DNA of 64,000 nt from Adenophora triphylla var. japonica (Eukaryota; Streptophyta; Magnoliopsida; Asterales; Campanulaceae), in assembly GCA_022495995.1 (NCBI GenBank), contig JAFEMH010002572.1, forward strand, positions 266,494 through 330,493. The letters are read 5' to 3'. Below are positions 43,341 through 53,371 of this stretch, in pieces. Below the pieces are notes generated by a model that worked only from the letters and a program-made list of their open reading frames with translations, was not told the origin of the DNA and made no database searches. Position 1 is the first letter of the stretch. Every line of letters begins with the position of its first letter. The translations under genes and the position numbers were made by a program.

Positions 43341-43352
43341 ATCCGCGCGGAT
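43341..43352. promoter_or_regulatory. Palindrome ATCCGCGCGGAT upstream of A's antisense gene
   Basis: Identical over 14 bp (CTATCCGCGCGGAT) to the site upstream of the LTR TATA box at 24414. It lies 125 bp upstream of the antisense ATG at 43216. A weak T/A-rich stretch (CTTTAATTTT on the minus strand) lies about 22 bp downstream. Confidence 0.6.
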
Positions 43353-43694
43353 ATGTTTGCTTTCCATCAGAAAAATCTGCAACAGTCCAAGATGCTACAC
43401 CAAAAGAGGAATATTCCGTCCCGGTTGTTCGAACCTGTGCAAAAACCTCCCCAAACCAGTCCATATACCAAACACTAACACCCTTGCCAAAAAAAAAAAC
43501 CAAGGCTCATGCAACACTGCATTCATACTGCATTGCATTCATAAAATAAAATCCTAAATTATTACATTCCAAAAAAAGAAAAGAAAAAAAGAGTGTGCAT
43601 AAAAAAAAAACAAACAAACATCAATAATCCTAAATTATTACATCCCAAAAAAAAAAAAAAAGAGAAAAGAGCAAAAAAAAAATGTGTGCATAAG
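43353..43694 (+). repeat. 3' end of element A with duplicated polypurine-like zone
   Basis: TCCTAAATTATTACAT(T/C)CC followed by A/G-rich sequence and GTGTGCATAA occurs twice (about 43551-43598 and 43628-43694), a tandem duplication of about 77 bp. The second purine tract (A15 GAGAAAAGAGC A10) lies immediately before the LTR and is the likely plus-strand primer. Confidence 0.6.
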
Positions 43695-43889
43695 TGTAAG
43701 TACCCCAATCTGGATCACACCCTTTCAAACACATGGGAAACACCGCAGACTCATCAACACAGTCTCGACGACCCCTCTCACTCAAAACCCTCTCTAAACC
43801 CCCAACCAAACCAAGGGAGGAGCCTTCCTGGGATAAAAAGGGACAAAAGGACCTTTCGGGAATTTTCAGGAAATTGGGAAAGCAATATT

Positions 43890-44168
43890 GGTCCGTACGG
43901 ACCTCTTTGTTGTCATAATTACTGAATCTCCTTAAAGTCCACAATATTCCCTCAAATCCCGGGGAAAATGATTACTCCCCTGCAGAGTTGGTCCGTACGG
44001 ACCTCTTTGCATGCAAGATGGTCCGTACGGACCTTATTGCACAGGGAACATCATAATTGCAAATATTCCTCCATCATCACAGATTCCCTCAAATCGAGGA
44101 AAACCAAAAGTCTGGATTACCAGGGAGGTCCGTACGGACCTCTTTGCACCAAATCTGGCACTATAAAT
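43890..44168 (+). promoter_or_regulatory. LTR promoter of B: four GGTCCGTACGGACC palindromes plus TATA box
   Basis: Perfect 14-bp palindromes at 43890-43903, 43990-44003, 44020-44033 and 44127-44140. Each is followed by TCTTTG or TTATTG. The last lies 21 bp before TATAAAT (44162-44168) in CACTATAAATAGAGGGC, the same gap as in element A. The centre CCGTACGG contains the GTAC core bound by plant SBP/SPL factors; this match is by motif only. Confidence 0.75.
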
Positions 44169-44460
44169 AGAGGGCTCCCCCTCCTCATTTTCACACACCT
44201 CCCACTTCTCTCTTCCTCCCTAGGCCTTCTGGCTTCCCCTCTAAGTCCTTTCGAGGCATTCCCGGCCCCTTTCGGATCCTTCCGAGGCCTTCCGAGCCCC
44301 CTCGTGGTGCTCCGAAGCCTCCCCGAGCGCTCCCGAGACGCTCCCGCGCTGCCCCGAGGCACTCTCGAGGTACTCTGAGGCCCCTCGTGGTACTCCGAGG
44401 CCTTGCCTGGTCTTTCCACGGTGTCCCGGCTCTTTCCGAGTCAAACCGACGATCCCAAAC

Positions 44461-44602
44461 CACGCCGAAACTCTGCCCGAGTAACTCCTGCCACCACAAC
44501 GCACGCCGAACCTCTGCCCGAGTGATCCCGACGATCCCCACGCACGCCGAACCTCTGCCCGAACGCAGCCTACAACCTCAACTCACGCCGAAACTCTGTC
44601 CG
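44461..44602 (+). repeat. 41-bp minisatellite in the LTR of B
   Basis: Four copies of CACGCCGAA(C/A)CTCTGCCCGA-containing units start at 44461, 44502, 44543 and 44584. They lie downstream of the TATA box and so are part of the transcribed leader. Confidence 0.85.
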
Positions 44603-44837
44603 CAGACAACCGGTCCCTCCCGAAGCAATCCCGATCCATACCGGAACGCTACTCCGACCTCAAACACTATTCCCCAGCGGAAGACAGACACGAACCAACA
44701 TTGGTAAGGCTTCCTTCCTACACTATTTCAATACATTTCCATACATAGCATACAATGTAGACATCCGATACAACATGCATTTTTAAAAGCACACACACAC
44801 ACACACAACATTTAAAGGATATTAGGGGTATCCGAAA

Positions 44838-44993
44838 GACTCGTTTTACGAGGCTACTCTGTGAGCTCTAATATTCTAATATTCTCTTCCCGGGAGTCAT
44901 CTCGACCTCCGAACTCAAAATCTCATCACACAAAAACAGCTTTAAAATTATCTTTAAACCGATGCCCTTTTCAATGTTTTGGGCTTAATAAAA
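44838..44993 (+). terminator. LTR hairpin and polyadenylation signal of B
   Basis: GACTCGTTTTACGAGGC (44838-44854) is identical to the site in A. AATAAAAA follows at about 44987, then ACGGCGTGGCGACTC, again as in A. Confidence 0.55.
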
Positions 44994-45099
44994 ACGGCGT
45001 GGCGACTCTACAAAACAAAAACGGCGAGACAGTAGCTCCAACGCGAAAGATGCTGATGCCGGGCGCGATTGCGCCGCCTCGGATCCGGGTAATTTCGCT

Positions 45100-45117
45100 T
45101 GGCGACTCTGCTGGGAC
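45100..45117 (+). other. Primer binding site of B, tRNA-Arg type
   Basis: TGGCGACTCTGCTGGGAC matches the primer site of A except near its 3' end. Confidence 0.8.
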
Positions 45118-46321
45118 ACTTTGTTTTAAAAACTTTTTAAACAAAACAAAAGATTTTTAAAACGATGATGAGGGTCAAACTTTCATTTTACCCCTTCCTT
45201 TAATCATTATGTGTGTGTGCACGTGCTTCGTTTTTATTTTACAAAAATAAAAATACAAAAAAATGCATCAATATACATCTCGTGCATACATTTAAAATTC
45301 TTCAAAAACTTCGTTTTACTCGAAAAGAATTTTAGAGACCGCACACTACGCGCACCGCCGCCTCGGTTACACCGCACTCTACTCACACCGCCGCCTCTAC
45401 ACCGCACGCTACGCGCACCGGCCGCCTGGATACACCGCACACTACAACCCTTAACCCGGAGTGGTCTCGCTGCAGTCCGTTAGGTCTTCCTAGGCCTCTT
45501 GGACGCGCACGGGATCATTCCAAACATCCCATCCTAGCCAAGCGTCAACCCCGCACGTTTGAGTCTTGAGTCACACTCTGTCCGCACTCGGCTGGTTTTT
45601 ACCCACCGTGTCATACACTGGATACATATACCATGCCGGCCATTTTTCGAGTCAAGGCTCGGAACTCAAGATCCTCGCAAGCAAAGTGATGAAAGGTCAT
45701 GCTAAAACCTTGACTCCGATCTTGATTTCCGAAGCTACACCTGCACGATGTTCCGTCCCGATATACATCCATGCTCGCATGACACCATGTCATCACGCCT
45801 TTGATACGTCGCCCATGACAATATGACCAGCCAACGCCTAACGTCACGTATCCCTTGCGCAAGCAAGGTAAAGAGAGGTCATGCCGAACTCTTGACTCCG
45901 ATCTTGACTCAGTGGCCGGCTCGGTTCACTATTCACATGGCTAACGCATCAAAACGAACATGACAAAGCTCGGTCCGTAGGTTCGATTTTTCTTTAGGCC
46001 GGTGGAAACCGCTTGCACTATAGGACCCTCGCCCGGGGCCGTCCACCCCGGGATGTCGAAATACAGTGTGCAAAACGAGGGGCTTATAGCCGCACGTATG
46101 GTCTCCACCGACCCAGATCTAGCATAGTTGCGAAAAAGAAGAGCAATCTTTTCCAACCTACCTAGGATTCTCGAGAAAACATGTTTTAAGTAAATTAAAA
46201 CAACAAAAAAATCGTAAAATAAAAGAAACTAAACCGCATGCCACGTGAGCTTTCCCCTTTATCCCGTTAGGCCATTCCCGTGTCTAAACCTTGCCCATCA
46301 CCCCCTCCAGCCTAACAGAGA
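45118..46321 (+). other. 5' leader of element B
   Basis: No intact ORF. CACCGCCGCCTC...TACACCGCAC(A/G)CTAC units are repeated about three times at 45353-45447, an expansion of a motif found once in A's leader. The GTCGAAATACAGTG and GGGGCTTATAG block (46054-46090) is conserved with A. Confidence 0.6.
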
Positions 46322-47165
46322 GTGGTCGAGAGTACCCGGGAACCCGTCTCCCAAAGTGTCAAAATAGCAAGGTCCTACCTCCTTCCCAGCTCTGTCACCA
46401 GGACACCGTCAATTCCCCATGGCCAAGTCAAGGATAACAACGATGAGAACGGGACCTTACCCCCAAGAAATTTCCCAACATTGGAAGAAGTTTGGCAGGT
46501 CCTCATGGCTATTGAGAAACGTCAAGGTGAGCAACAAGCTCGGATCGAAGGTGCCATGGACCACTTCGAACATTAGCCACCCAACTACCTCGGGGCTTCC
46601 CAAGCCATGATCTGCTCCTACAAACTCTAACATCTCTCATTGTCTCCCGTAAGTCAACCTCGTTACCCTCGTACGAGCCATGCAGCATGACGTAAGGCCA
46701 CAAGACCTTCCAGAGGAAAGCTTGCCCATCCAGCCTCCCGAGGTCCAGGTACCACCGCCGAACAACGAACACATCTCGTGGGACGTCGCGATTGCAGTGC
46801 TTGTCCTGGAAATGGAATTCCAGGATGCAATGAACGAGGGTCGTCCTCGACGAAAGAAGAAGCTATCTTCTCAACAAAAACCGAAAAGAGGTATGAATCT
46901 GTGATCCCACGCCGGAACCCTTCGAGAACCCTCAGAAAGTTTGACTACTACGTCATCTACTCCAAAGAAGCCTAGCTCGCACAAGGCCATGGCAATGTCT
47001 CGCTCCATGATCACCGGGACGAAGCCGCACCGCCACCGAAGGCCCGAAGGTCCAGATAATCCAACCCCCGTCTTGGGAAGATCTCAAAGCCACTATTGAT
47101 GCTTCAAGAAAGGCTATGACAAAGCGAACGAATTGAAATGCGCAGCCTCGGCCTTACGCCAATCG
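46322..47165 (+). pseudogene. Residual gag and linker of element B
   Basis: The frame at 46322-46576 ends in PTLEEVWQVLMAIEKRQGEQ and resembles a gag N-terminal helix. At 46680-46904 it is already in the linker that in A precedes protease (EHISWDVAIAVLVLEMEF matches TWEAVIRAAREG). The capsid-like domain and the acidic spacer seen in A are absent, so B has lost most of gag. Confidence 0.5.
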
Positions 47166-48089
47166 TGCTCCTCCCACTACGTAAATAGGAGACACAAGCA
47201 AAACCATAAGTCCAGAGGTGAATGTTCTCGACACGTTCCTGGCCAAATCCCATAATCCTCCACGGACAGACAAAAGGCCGCCCATACCCGAGCCACGAAC
47301 CGAAAAAGGGACCCTACGCCAAAGAAGCCGAAACCTTGGGCCCAAAGGTCAAGATCCCGTCTTGACACACCTCAAGCGCACTCAGCTAACATCTCGCTCC
47401 GGTCCTTACTCACTTCATCTTACCCGCACAAGCTCAAGTTGGAAGAAAGCTCGGCCTGCACTATGGTTCCCATCACAAGGACACCCGATGAAGCGCCTCG
47501 ATGATTGGCAACGTCAATTATAGCAATATCATCACCTTCACGTAGCTCGACCTTCCAAAATTTGGGGCCGACCATAACGAGCCTCTCTACATAACAGCTC
47601 AACCGGACGAGCGCCGTCTCCCACGAGTGTTGGTAGATGGGGATCATCCATGAACGTCCTTCCACCAAAATGATGGATTTCGCTAGGATCAAAGCAACCG
47701 ATCTAAAGCCCTCGACTCGTGCAATCAAGGCATACGACTCAACATCCCGCCCAGCCTTGGGAATAGCCTCCTTCAACCCGTGGTTCGGAAAACAAATGGT
47801 CCCGACGGATTTCCAAGTCATCGACATCCCGATCACATTCACCGCCATTTTGGGACGCCCTCGCTACACCCGTATCAATGGGGTGGCATCCACTCTTCAT
47901 CGCTGCGTAAAGTTCGTCCAAGGAACAGATCTTACCATCATCTACGGTGATAGCGTAGTCAACGAAAGGACCGACACAAACGGCGTCCCGGTCTTAGAGA
48001 TCAAACCCGACGATGAGGGCATGATGCTAACAGTGGTTCACCATCGAAAGCCCAAAGGCCCAAGTGTGCCACATAGACCTCGCCTTTGA
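47166..48089 (+). pseudogene. Protease of element B, active site broken
   Basis: The linker (EPRTEKGTLRQRSRNLGPKG) leads to a region corresponding to VLVD-GSSMN. Here the DNGS codons are disturbed (GTAGATGGGGATCATCC) and the frame is lost. FQVIDIPITFTAILGRPRYT and VNERTDTNGVPVLEIKPDDE follow in frame (47637-48089). The copy cannot make an active protease. Confidence 0.72.
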
Positions 48090-49330
48090 TTTGGGACAAG
48101 ATCCCTCCCCGATGAAAATGATGAAGCACATGAACTACGTCCCGGCTCGGTTTGGGAAAACGCCATCGTGGCACTCAATGTATCATCAATATCAAAGAAT
48201 GTAATACCCCGCACGGCCTCGGGATACTCTCCTACTCCCGAACACATTGCGGAGGACAAGCGAGCCGCACGAAAACGCTCCACGTATAACAAAAGAGGCG
48301 TGCACGCAATCTCCGATCTTCGTCCTTACAACTTCGACATGACCAAGTACTTCACAAAGAAGGCCGGCAACTTGGAAGAAGATCCGTAAAAGGGAACAGA
48401 GCCGATCGCCGCCAAACAAAGCCGGCCTACAACCATGGACAAGCTCCAGCAGTAACCTCGGCAAGATTCAGAGGCCTCAAGCCAAATCCCGTCCGAAGAG
48501 CATTCCTCGACACACCGCCCTCGCCGGATCCACAACCACCACTATTCACAATGAATTTTGGTTCGGGAAAACCCCTCTTTGGCGTAAGAACTCGAAAACT
48601 CTCTCGTCAACACTCCCGCCTTCAACAAACGGGATGAGCCCGCATTCGAGCTAGTAATGCCCAAGACAAAAGCAAAAGACTCCGCAGTACGATGCTTGGG
48701 ACGAGCCACCGCTCCACCTCGCTTCTTCAAAGAAGAAATCGAGATGCCGATCTAATCGATTTTGTTTCGATAACTCGTGATAGCAATGATCGGGAACGGT
48801 GACATAAATCCCTTCAAGCCCCATCTCCTATCAAGCTCATTGCCACTCAATAACCGGGCCACCTTCTCCGGACTCCACCGCCAAAGAAAAAGGATATGAT
48901 CGAACAACTTGGTCTCGACCCTCGAGTCCTAGAGTCTAGTGTCAAAACTCATCCCGAGTCCATTAGCTTTGAATTTGAGTCTCTCGAGTCATCCGATGGC
49001 CTCACGCCGAAGATTACCAACTCATTGCCAATAATGTATTCCCGTATGCTCTTAATGAATGCTTCGATCTTTCCGAGTATCCTCTCATTGCATCTTTAAC
49101 AACCGATAAATTAACTAACACACAAACAAGCTAATAACGATTCACTTGATAAAGAAGCAGACACATTAAACGAACAATACATTAAGCACATCTTTAAGCA
49201 TGTTGTCAAACGAGAGAAAACCGGGCCCAAGCCGCCGAGGAGGTTTTAACCAAAGTGAATTTGGGAACCGCCGAAGAGCCAAAAGAGACGCAAATCGGAA
49301 GTTTCTTCACCGACACGAGCAAGACGCATT
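48090..49330 (+). pseudogene. Protease-RT spacer of element B
   Basis: Degraded counterpart of A's spacer. Short frames carry LVSDLRPYNFDMTKYFTK-like and SISFEFESLESSDGLTPK segments, and NLGTAEEPKETQIGSFF occurs just before RT. Frames change many times. Confidence 0.5.
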
Positions 49331-50288
49331 GATCGCACCGCTCAAAGAGTTCGTGGATGTGTTCGCTTGGTCTTACCGAGACATGCCCGGATTAGACCCT
49401 AACATTGTAGAGCACCGGATCCCTTTCAATCCCGAGGCTAAGCCCATCAAGCAAAAGCTACGCCGAATCAAGCCGTAATGGTCTTTACAATTCAAAGAGG
49501 AGATCGAAAAATGCTCCGCGTCGGCTTCATCGTGGTGATTGAATACCCCACATGGCTCTTCAATATCGTCACTGGTCACCAAGGCCAATGGAAAAGTACG
49601 CCGTTGCGTGGACTTCCGAGATCTCAACAAAGCAAGCCCCAAGGACGATTTTTCCACTACCCAACATCGACATGTTGGTAGACACTACAGCCCAATTTCG
49701 AAGTCAAGTCCTTCGTGGACGGTTTTGCCGGCTACAATCAAATCAAGATGGCCGAAGAAGACCAAGAAAAGACAAATTTTCACAACCCCTGGGAACCTAT
49801 CGCTACGCAATGCCGTTCGGAATAAAGAACGCTGGGCTACCTACCAACGGGCAAAGAACCGCCCTCTTCCACGATATGATCCACAAAGAGATCGAAGTGT
49901 ACGTCGATGACATGATCGTTCACTCAAAGGGATCGACGGACAACACCTCACGCACCCGAGAAAATTCTTCAATCGCCTCCGAAAACACTCAATGAGGCTT
50001 AACCCCGCCAAATGCACATTTGGGGTTAGCCGAGGCAAGGTCTTGGGATACATGGTCACCGAGAGAGGCATCGAGGTTGATCCTCAAAAGATCAAGGCCA
50101 TCATCGAAATGAGACCACCGCAAACTCGCATGCAGGTGAAAAGCTTCATGGGCCGCCAGCAATATATCGCCGCTTCACAACCAATTGACCTCCATGTGCG
50201 AGCCAATCTTCAAACCGATGAAGAAGAACGCCGACATCGAATGGAACTCGTAATGCCAAGATGCCTTTGAAAAATAAAAGCATACCTT
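49331..50288 (+). pseudogene. Reverse transcriptase of element B, frameshifted
   Basis: Recognisable pieces are VFAWSYRDMPGLDPNIVEHR, FNPEAKPIKQKLRRIKP, a KVRRCVDFRDLNKASPKDDF frame, then FGIKNAGLPTNGQRTALFHD and EVYVDDMIVHSKG (catalytic YVDD intact near 49910), then LNPAKCTFGVSRGKVLGYMV and QYIAASQPIDLHV. At least four frame changes separate them, so no full-length RT is encoded. Confidence 0.82.
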
Positions 50289-51740
50289 GTGAGTCCTCCG
50301 ATTCTCTCGTCCTCCCCACGAGGAAAAGCCACTGTTGCTATACCTAACCGTGACCGACACCGCAGCTGGAGCCATGCTCGTCAAGAAAAGAAGGAGTCAC
50401 GGGTCGAAAACGCCATCTACTTCGTCGCCGAAAGTTTCAAGGCAAATAACTCAATTACTCACCCTCGAGAAAACCCGCGCACTGTATGGGTTGTCGGGAA
50501 ACTACGGCACTACATGCAAGCCGCACACCTGCACACTTGGTTTCCAAAATGGACCACCAAGTACCTCTTCGACAAACCATCTCTGTCAATGAGGCTCGCC
50601 AAATGGTCTTTCTTCCTAGCGGAATTTGACATCAAGTACGTAAACCAAAAGTCAATCAAGGGACGGGCCATGGCCGAACAACCGGCCGATTTCCCAACCG
50701 ACGAGGCTCGAGGCCCCGAACCACAATTTCCAGACGAGGGAATCTTCGCAATCGAAGGCGAAAATCGATGGCAACTGTTCTTCGACGGAGCAGCCAACAA
50801 AAAGGGAAACGGCATCGGTATGCTCTTGGTAGATCCCAAGGACGAGCACACCCCAATTGCTATAAAGCTCAATTTCGAGGTAACCAACAATGCCGTCGAA
50901 TATGAAGCCTGCGCTGCTGGACTACAAGCCGCACTCAAAAGGAATGTCCAGAAACTCGAAGTTTATGGGGACTCAGCCTTGATCATCAACCAAGTCTCCA
51001 ACAAGTGGAAAACCATAGACCCAGGCTTGCAAAAATACCACGCCTGCATGGAGGACCTCATCACACAGTTCGAAGAGGTCACCTTCCACTATCTGCCAAG
51101 AGACCGAAACAGGTTTGCAGACGCCTTAGCCACCTTGGCTTCACTCGTGGAGATCCCTGAAGGAAAAGCAATCAAACCCTTCAAAGTCGGACGAAAGGAA
51201 ATTCCTGCCTACTGTTGTGAGATCGAACCAGAACCCAAGCCCGTCAATGAGCCATGGTACAACCAGATCTTCCAATACCTCAAAAACGGGGAAACTGCCT
51301 TCATGAACGAGGAAGGTCAACACAGAGAAGGAATCAAAACCAAGAGCATCATGGCCCTAAAACGCCTCGCCTCTCACTTCGTCATCCTCGGGGACATGCT
51401 ATACAAGAAACGCTACCATGGGCCACTCCTACGCTGCATCAGCCAAGAAGAAGCAAACAAGTTCATGAACGAAGTCCACAATGGGGCTTGCGGTCCCCAC
51501 ATGAACGCCAGAGCCCTGATGCAAATCATTCTCAGGATGGGCTACTACTGGATCTCCATGGAGGCAGATTGCATCCACTTTGTCCGAAGCTGCGACAAGT
51601 GCCAACGGTTCTCCAACCTCAATCATCTACCTCCTCACGATCTCTACTGCATGACTACACCTTGGCCCTTTGCCACTTGGGGAATTGACGTCATCGGGAA
51701 AATCGCTCCGCCAGCAAGAACGGTCACGAGTTCATCTTAG
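50289..51740 (+). CDS. RNase H and integrase N-terminal region of element B, long intact ORF
   Basis: A 483-codon frame. After a degraded RT thumb/connection (ADGARQEKKESR-like, then TWFPKWTTKYLFDKPSLSMR and EFDIKYVNQKSIKGRAMAEQ) comes RNase H: WQLFFDGAANKKGNGIGMLL, VTNNAVEYEACAAGLQAALK, VYGDSALIINQVSNKW and YLPRDRNRFADALATLASLV. The catalytic D, E, D and D are all present. Next are a linker and the integrase HHCC zinc finger (VHNGACGPHMN ... RSCDKCQRF), ending at WPFATWGIDVIGKIAPP with the first catalytic Asp. This is the best-preserved pol segment in the window. Confidence 0.88.
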   Translation: MSPPILSSSPRGKATVAIPNRDRHRSWSHARQEKKESRVENAIYFVAESFKANNSITHPRENPRTVWVVGKLRHYMQAAHLHTWFPKWTTKYLFDKPSLSMRLAKWSFFLAEFDIKYVNQKSIKGRAMAEQPADFPTDEARGPEPQFPDEGIFAIEGENRWQLFFDGAANKKGNGIGMLLVDPKDEHTPIAIKLNFEVTNNAVEYEACAAGLQAALKRNVQKLEVYGDSALIINQVSNKWKTIDPGLQKYHACMEDLITQFEEVTFHYLPRDRNRFADALATLASLVEIPEGKAIKPFKVGRKEIPAYCCEIEPEPKPVNEPWYNQIFQYLKNGETAFMNEEGQHREGIKTKSIMALKRLASHFVILGDMLYKKRYHGPLLRCISQEEANKFMNEVHNGACGPHMNARALMQIILRMGYYWISMEADCIHFVRSCDKCQRFSNLNHLPPHDLYCMTTPWPFATWGIDVIGKIAPPARTVTSSS

Positions 51741-52558
51741 TAGCCATCGACTACTTCACCAAATGGGTCGAAGCCAAGTCCTACAAGGTACTCACCTCCA
51801 AGAAGGTCGCGCATTTCCTCAAGGAAAACATCATCTCGCCGATACGGCATCCCAAACGAGGTCATATCGTACAACGGCTCACACTTCGAAGGGAAATTCG
51901 ACTGCATCGCCGGCTGAATTCAAGATCACACGCCACAAATCTTCTCCCTACCGGCCACAAACAAACGGCGCCGTGGAAGCAAAGAAACAAAACCCTCGAA
52001 CGGATCATCCGAAAATGACCACCCGAGGACGAGATTGGCCCGAGAAGCCGCACCTTGCACTTTGGGGCTACCGCACATCAGCCGAATGCCCACGGGAGAA
52101 ACCCCATTTGCCCCGACATACGGGATGGAAGCAGCCCTTCCCATCGAGCTAGAAATTCCCTCACTCCGAGTGCCGCTGAAAATGACATCAACGAAGTCGA
52201 ATGGCTCCGAAGCCGACACGACGAATTGGCTCGCTAGACGAGCGACGACTAAAGGCCATGGAACACGTCCGAGCCTATCAAAGTGATGGCTAGAGCTTTC
52301 GACAAGAAAGTCAAATCCCGAGACATCGTGGAGGGCGACCTTGTACTCAAAGAAAAGCCTCCCCACTTGAACCAACCCACTGGGAAAGTGGGAACCCACA
52401 TGGATCGGCCCTTTCGTGGTTCAAAAGATCTTCTCCGAGGCGCCATGAAGCCGACGCACCTAGACGGCAATCCCTTCATGAATCCACCAACGGAAGCAAA
52501 CTTCGCAGATACTTCGCCTAAAGAAGAACAACAGTGCATCTCTTGGCACTCCATGTAG
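51741..52558 (+). pseudogene. Integrase core and C-terminal domain of element B
   Basis: Continues with IDYFTKWVEAKSYKVLTSKK and VAHFLKENIIS, then YNGSHFEG where the second catalytic Asp should be (S-D-N-G is S-Y-N-G), then QTNGAVEA with the Glu, and a C-terminal part with KVKSRDIVEGDLVLKEKPPH. Frame shifts are frequent. The loss of the second Asp would abolish strand transfer. Confidence 0.78.
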
Positions 52559-53371
52559 TGTCGAACTACGCACTGAGCCCTCTAGTCCGGGGGAACGTAG
52601 GCAACCTTAATTGGTCCGGTCTAAAAATACACAAAAAAAAGTCAAAAGTTTGAATGTCAATCAAGACTTCCCTCAAGCTACGCACTTTTCAAGAACACGC
52701 CCCAACAGGCACCTCGACCAAGTCAAACGACGGCGGCAACATCAAAGGACATCCGAGGGTCACTCAAAGATCAAACGACTGACTCATGTCTGCTTCCAAG
52801 CCAGGGGCTTGTCTTCACCCTCACGCGCTTCAAAAAAAAAAAAAAAGAGCTCGAGCAAGGGCTCACAAAAAAAAAAAAAGAGAGCTCGAGCAAGGGCTCA
52901 CAAAAAAAGAGAGCTCGAGCAAGGGCTCACAAAAAAAAAACAATAAATAAAAAAAAGAAGCTCAAGCAGAAGCTGCGAAATTGAGGTCAAGAGCCCGACG
53001 CCAACAAAGGGCAAGGAAGCTACGAAAAAAGACCGTCAAAACGACTTGTCAAGGGAGCATTCAACCTCTCAGCCAAGCACAAAGCCTAAGCAAAAGGGAT
53101 TGCCGTTATGGCCCAGACTGCTTCAAGTCCGCAAATGCAACAGAAAAGTCCAAAGATGGACGCCGACAAAGTGCACAACAAAAACAAAGGCAAGCAAAAG
53201 ATCTTGCGTCTCGATAAAGCTTTAAAAGTAAATCACAAATCACTAACGGTTACAACATTTCTTGATGAGTTCAAGCACGGTCTACTCTCAAGTTCACAAC
53301 ATGCTAAAAGACAGCTTAATACATTTAACAAATAATGTGTTTGCAAATGCAATGAATGGATACCTAGGAGG
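52559..53371 (+). repeat. 3' noncoding zone of B with GAGCTCGAGCAAGGGCTCAC minisatellite
   Basis: After integrase a GGGGAACGTAGGC segment as in A is followed by three or four tandem copies of GAGCTCGAGCAAGGGCTCAC separated by A-rich tracts (52842-52932). Then comes sequence resembling degraded coding remains without a stable frame. Confidence 0.75.

Larger units (their letters stand above)
24098..45099 (+). mobile_element. Tat/Ogre-type Ty3/gypsy retrotransposon A, interrupted by an Athila-like element
   Basis: In order: an LTR (24098-25882), a tRNA-Arg-type primer site (25884), gag (27370-28518 and 35859-36660), an acidic spacer, protease (38829-39424), a second spacer, a 3' integrase part (40523-41315), an antisense extra gene (43216-41723) and an A-rich 3' zone. 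Only one LTR (43695-45099) separates it from element B, and that LTR is more like B's. The region between spacer and integrase that should hold RT and RNase H is missing, so A is non-autonomous. The Athila-like insertion occupies 28519-35858. Confidence 0.82.
43695..45099 (+). repeat. LTR shared between elements A and B
   Basis: It starts TGTAAGTACCCCAATCTG and is followed by the primer site at 45100. It contains four GGTCCGTACGGACC palindromes, a TATA box (44162), GC-rich repeats (44225-44405) of CTCCGAGGC type, a 41-bp minisatellite, a CA tract, the GACTCGTTTTACGAGGC hairpin and AATAAAA. It stands where both A's 3' LTR and B's 5' LTR should be. Confidence 0.72.

Noticed and set aside
43593..43925. 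Lys-rich ORF before the LTR of B
   Set aside because: Product of A-rich polypurine-like tracts.
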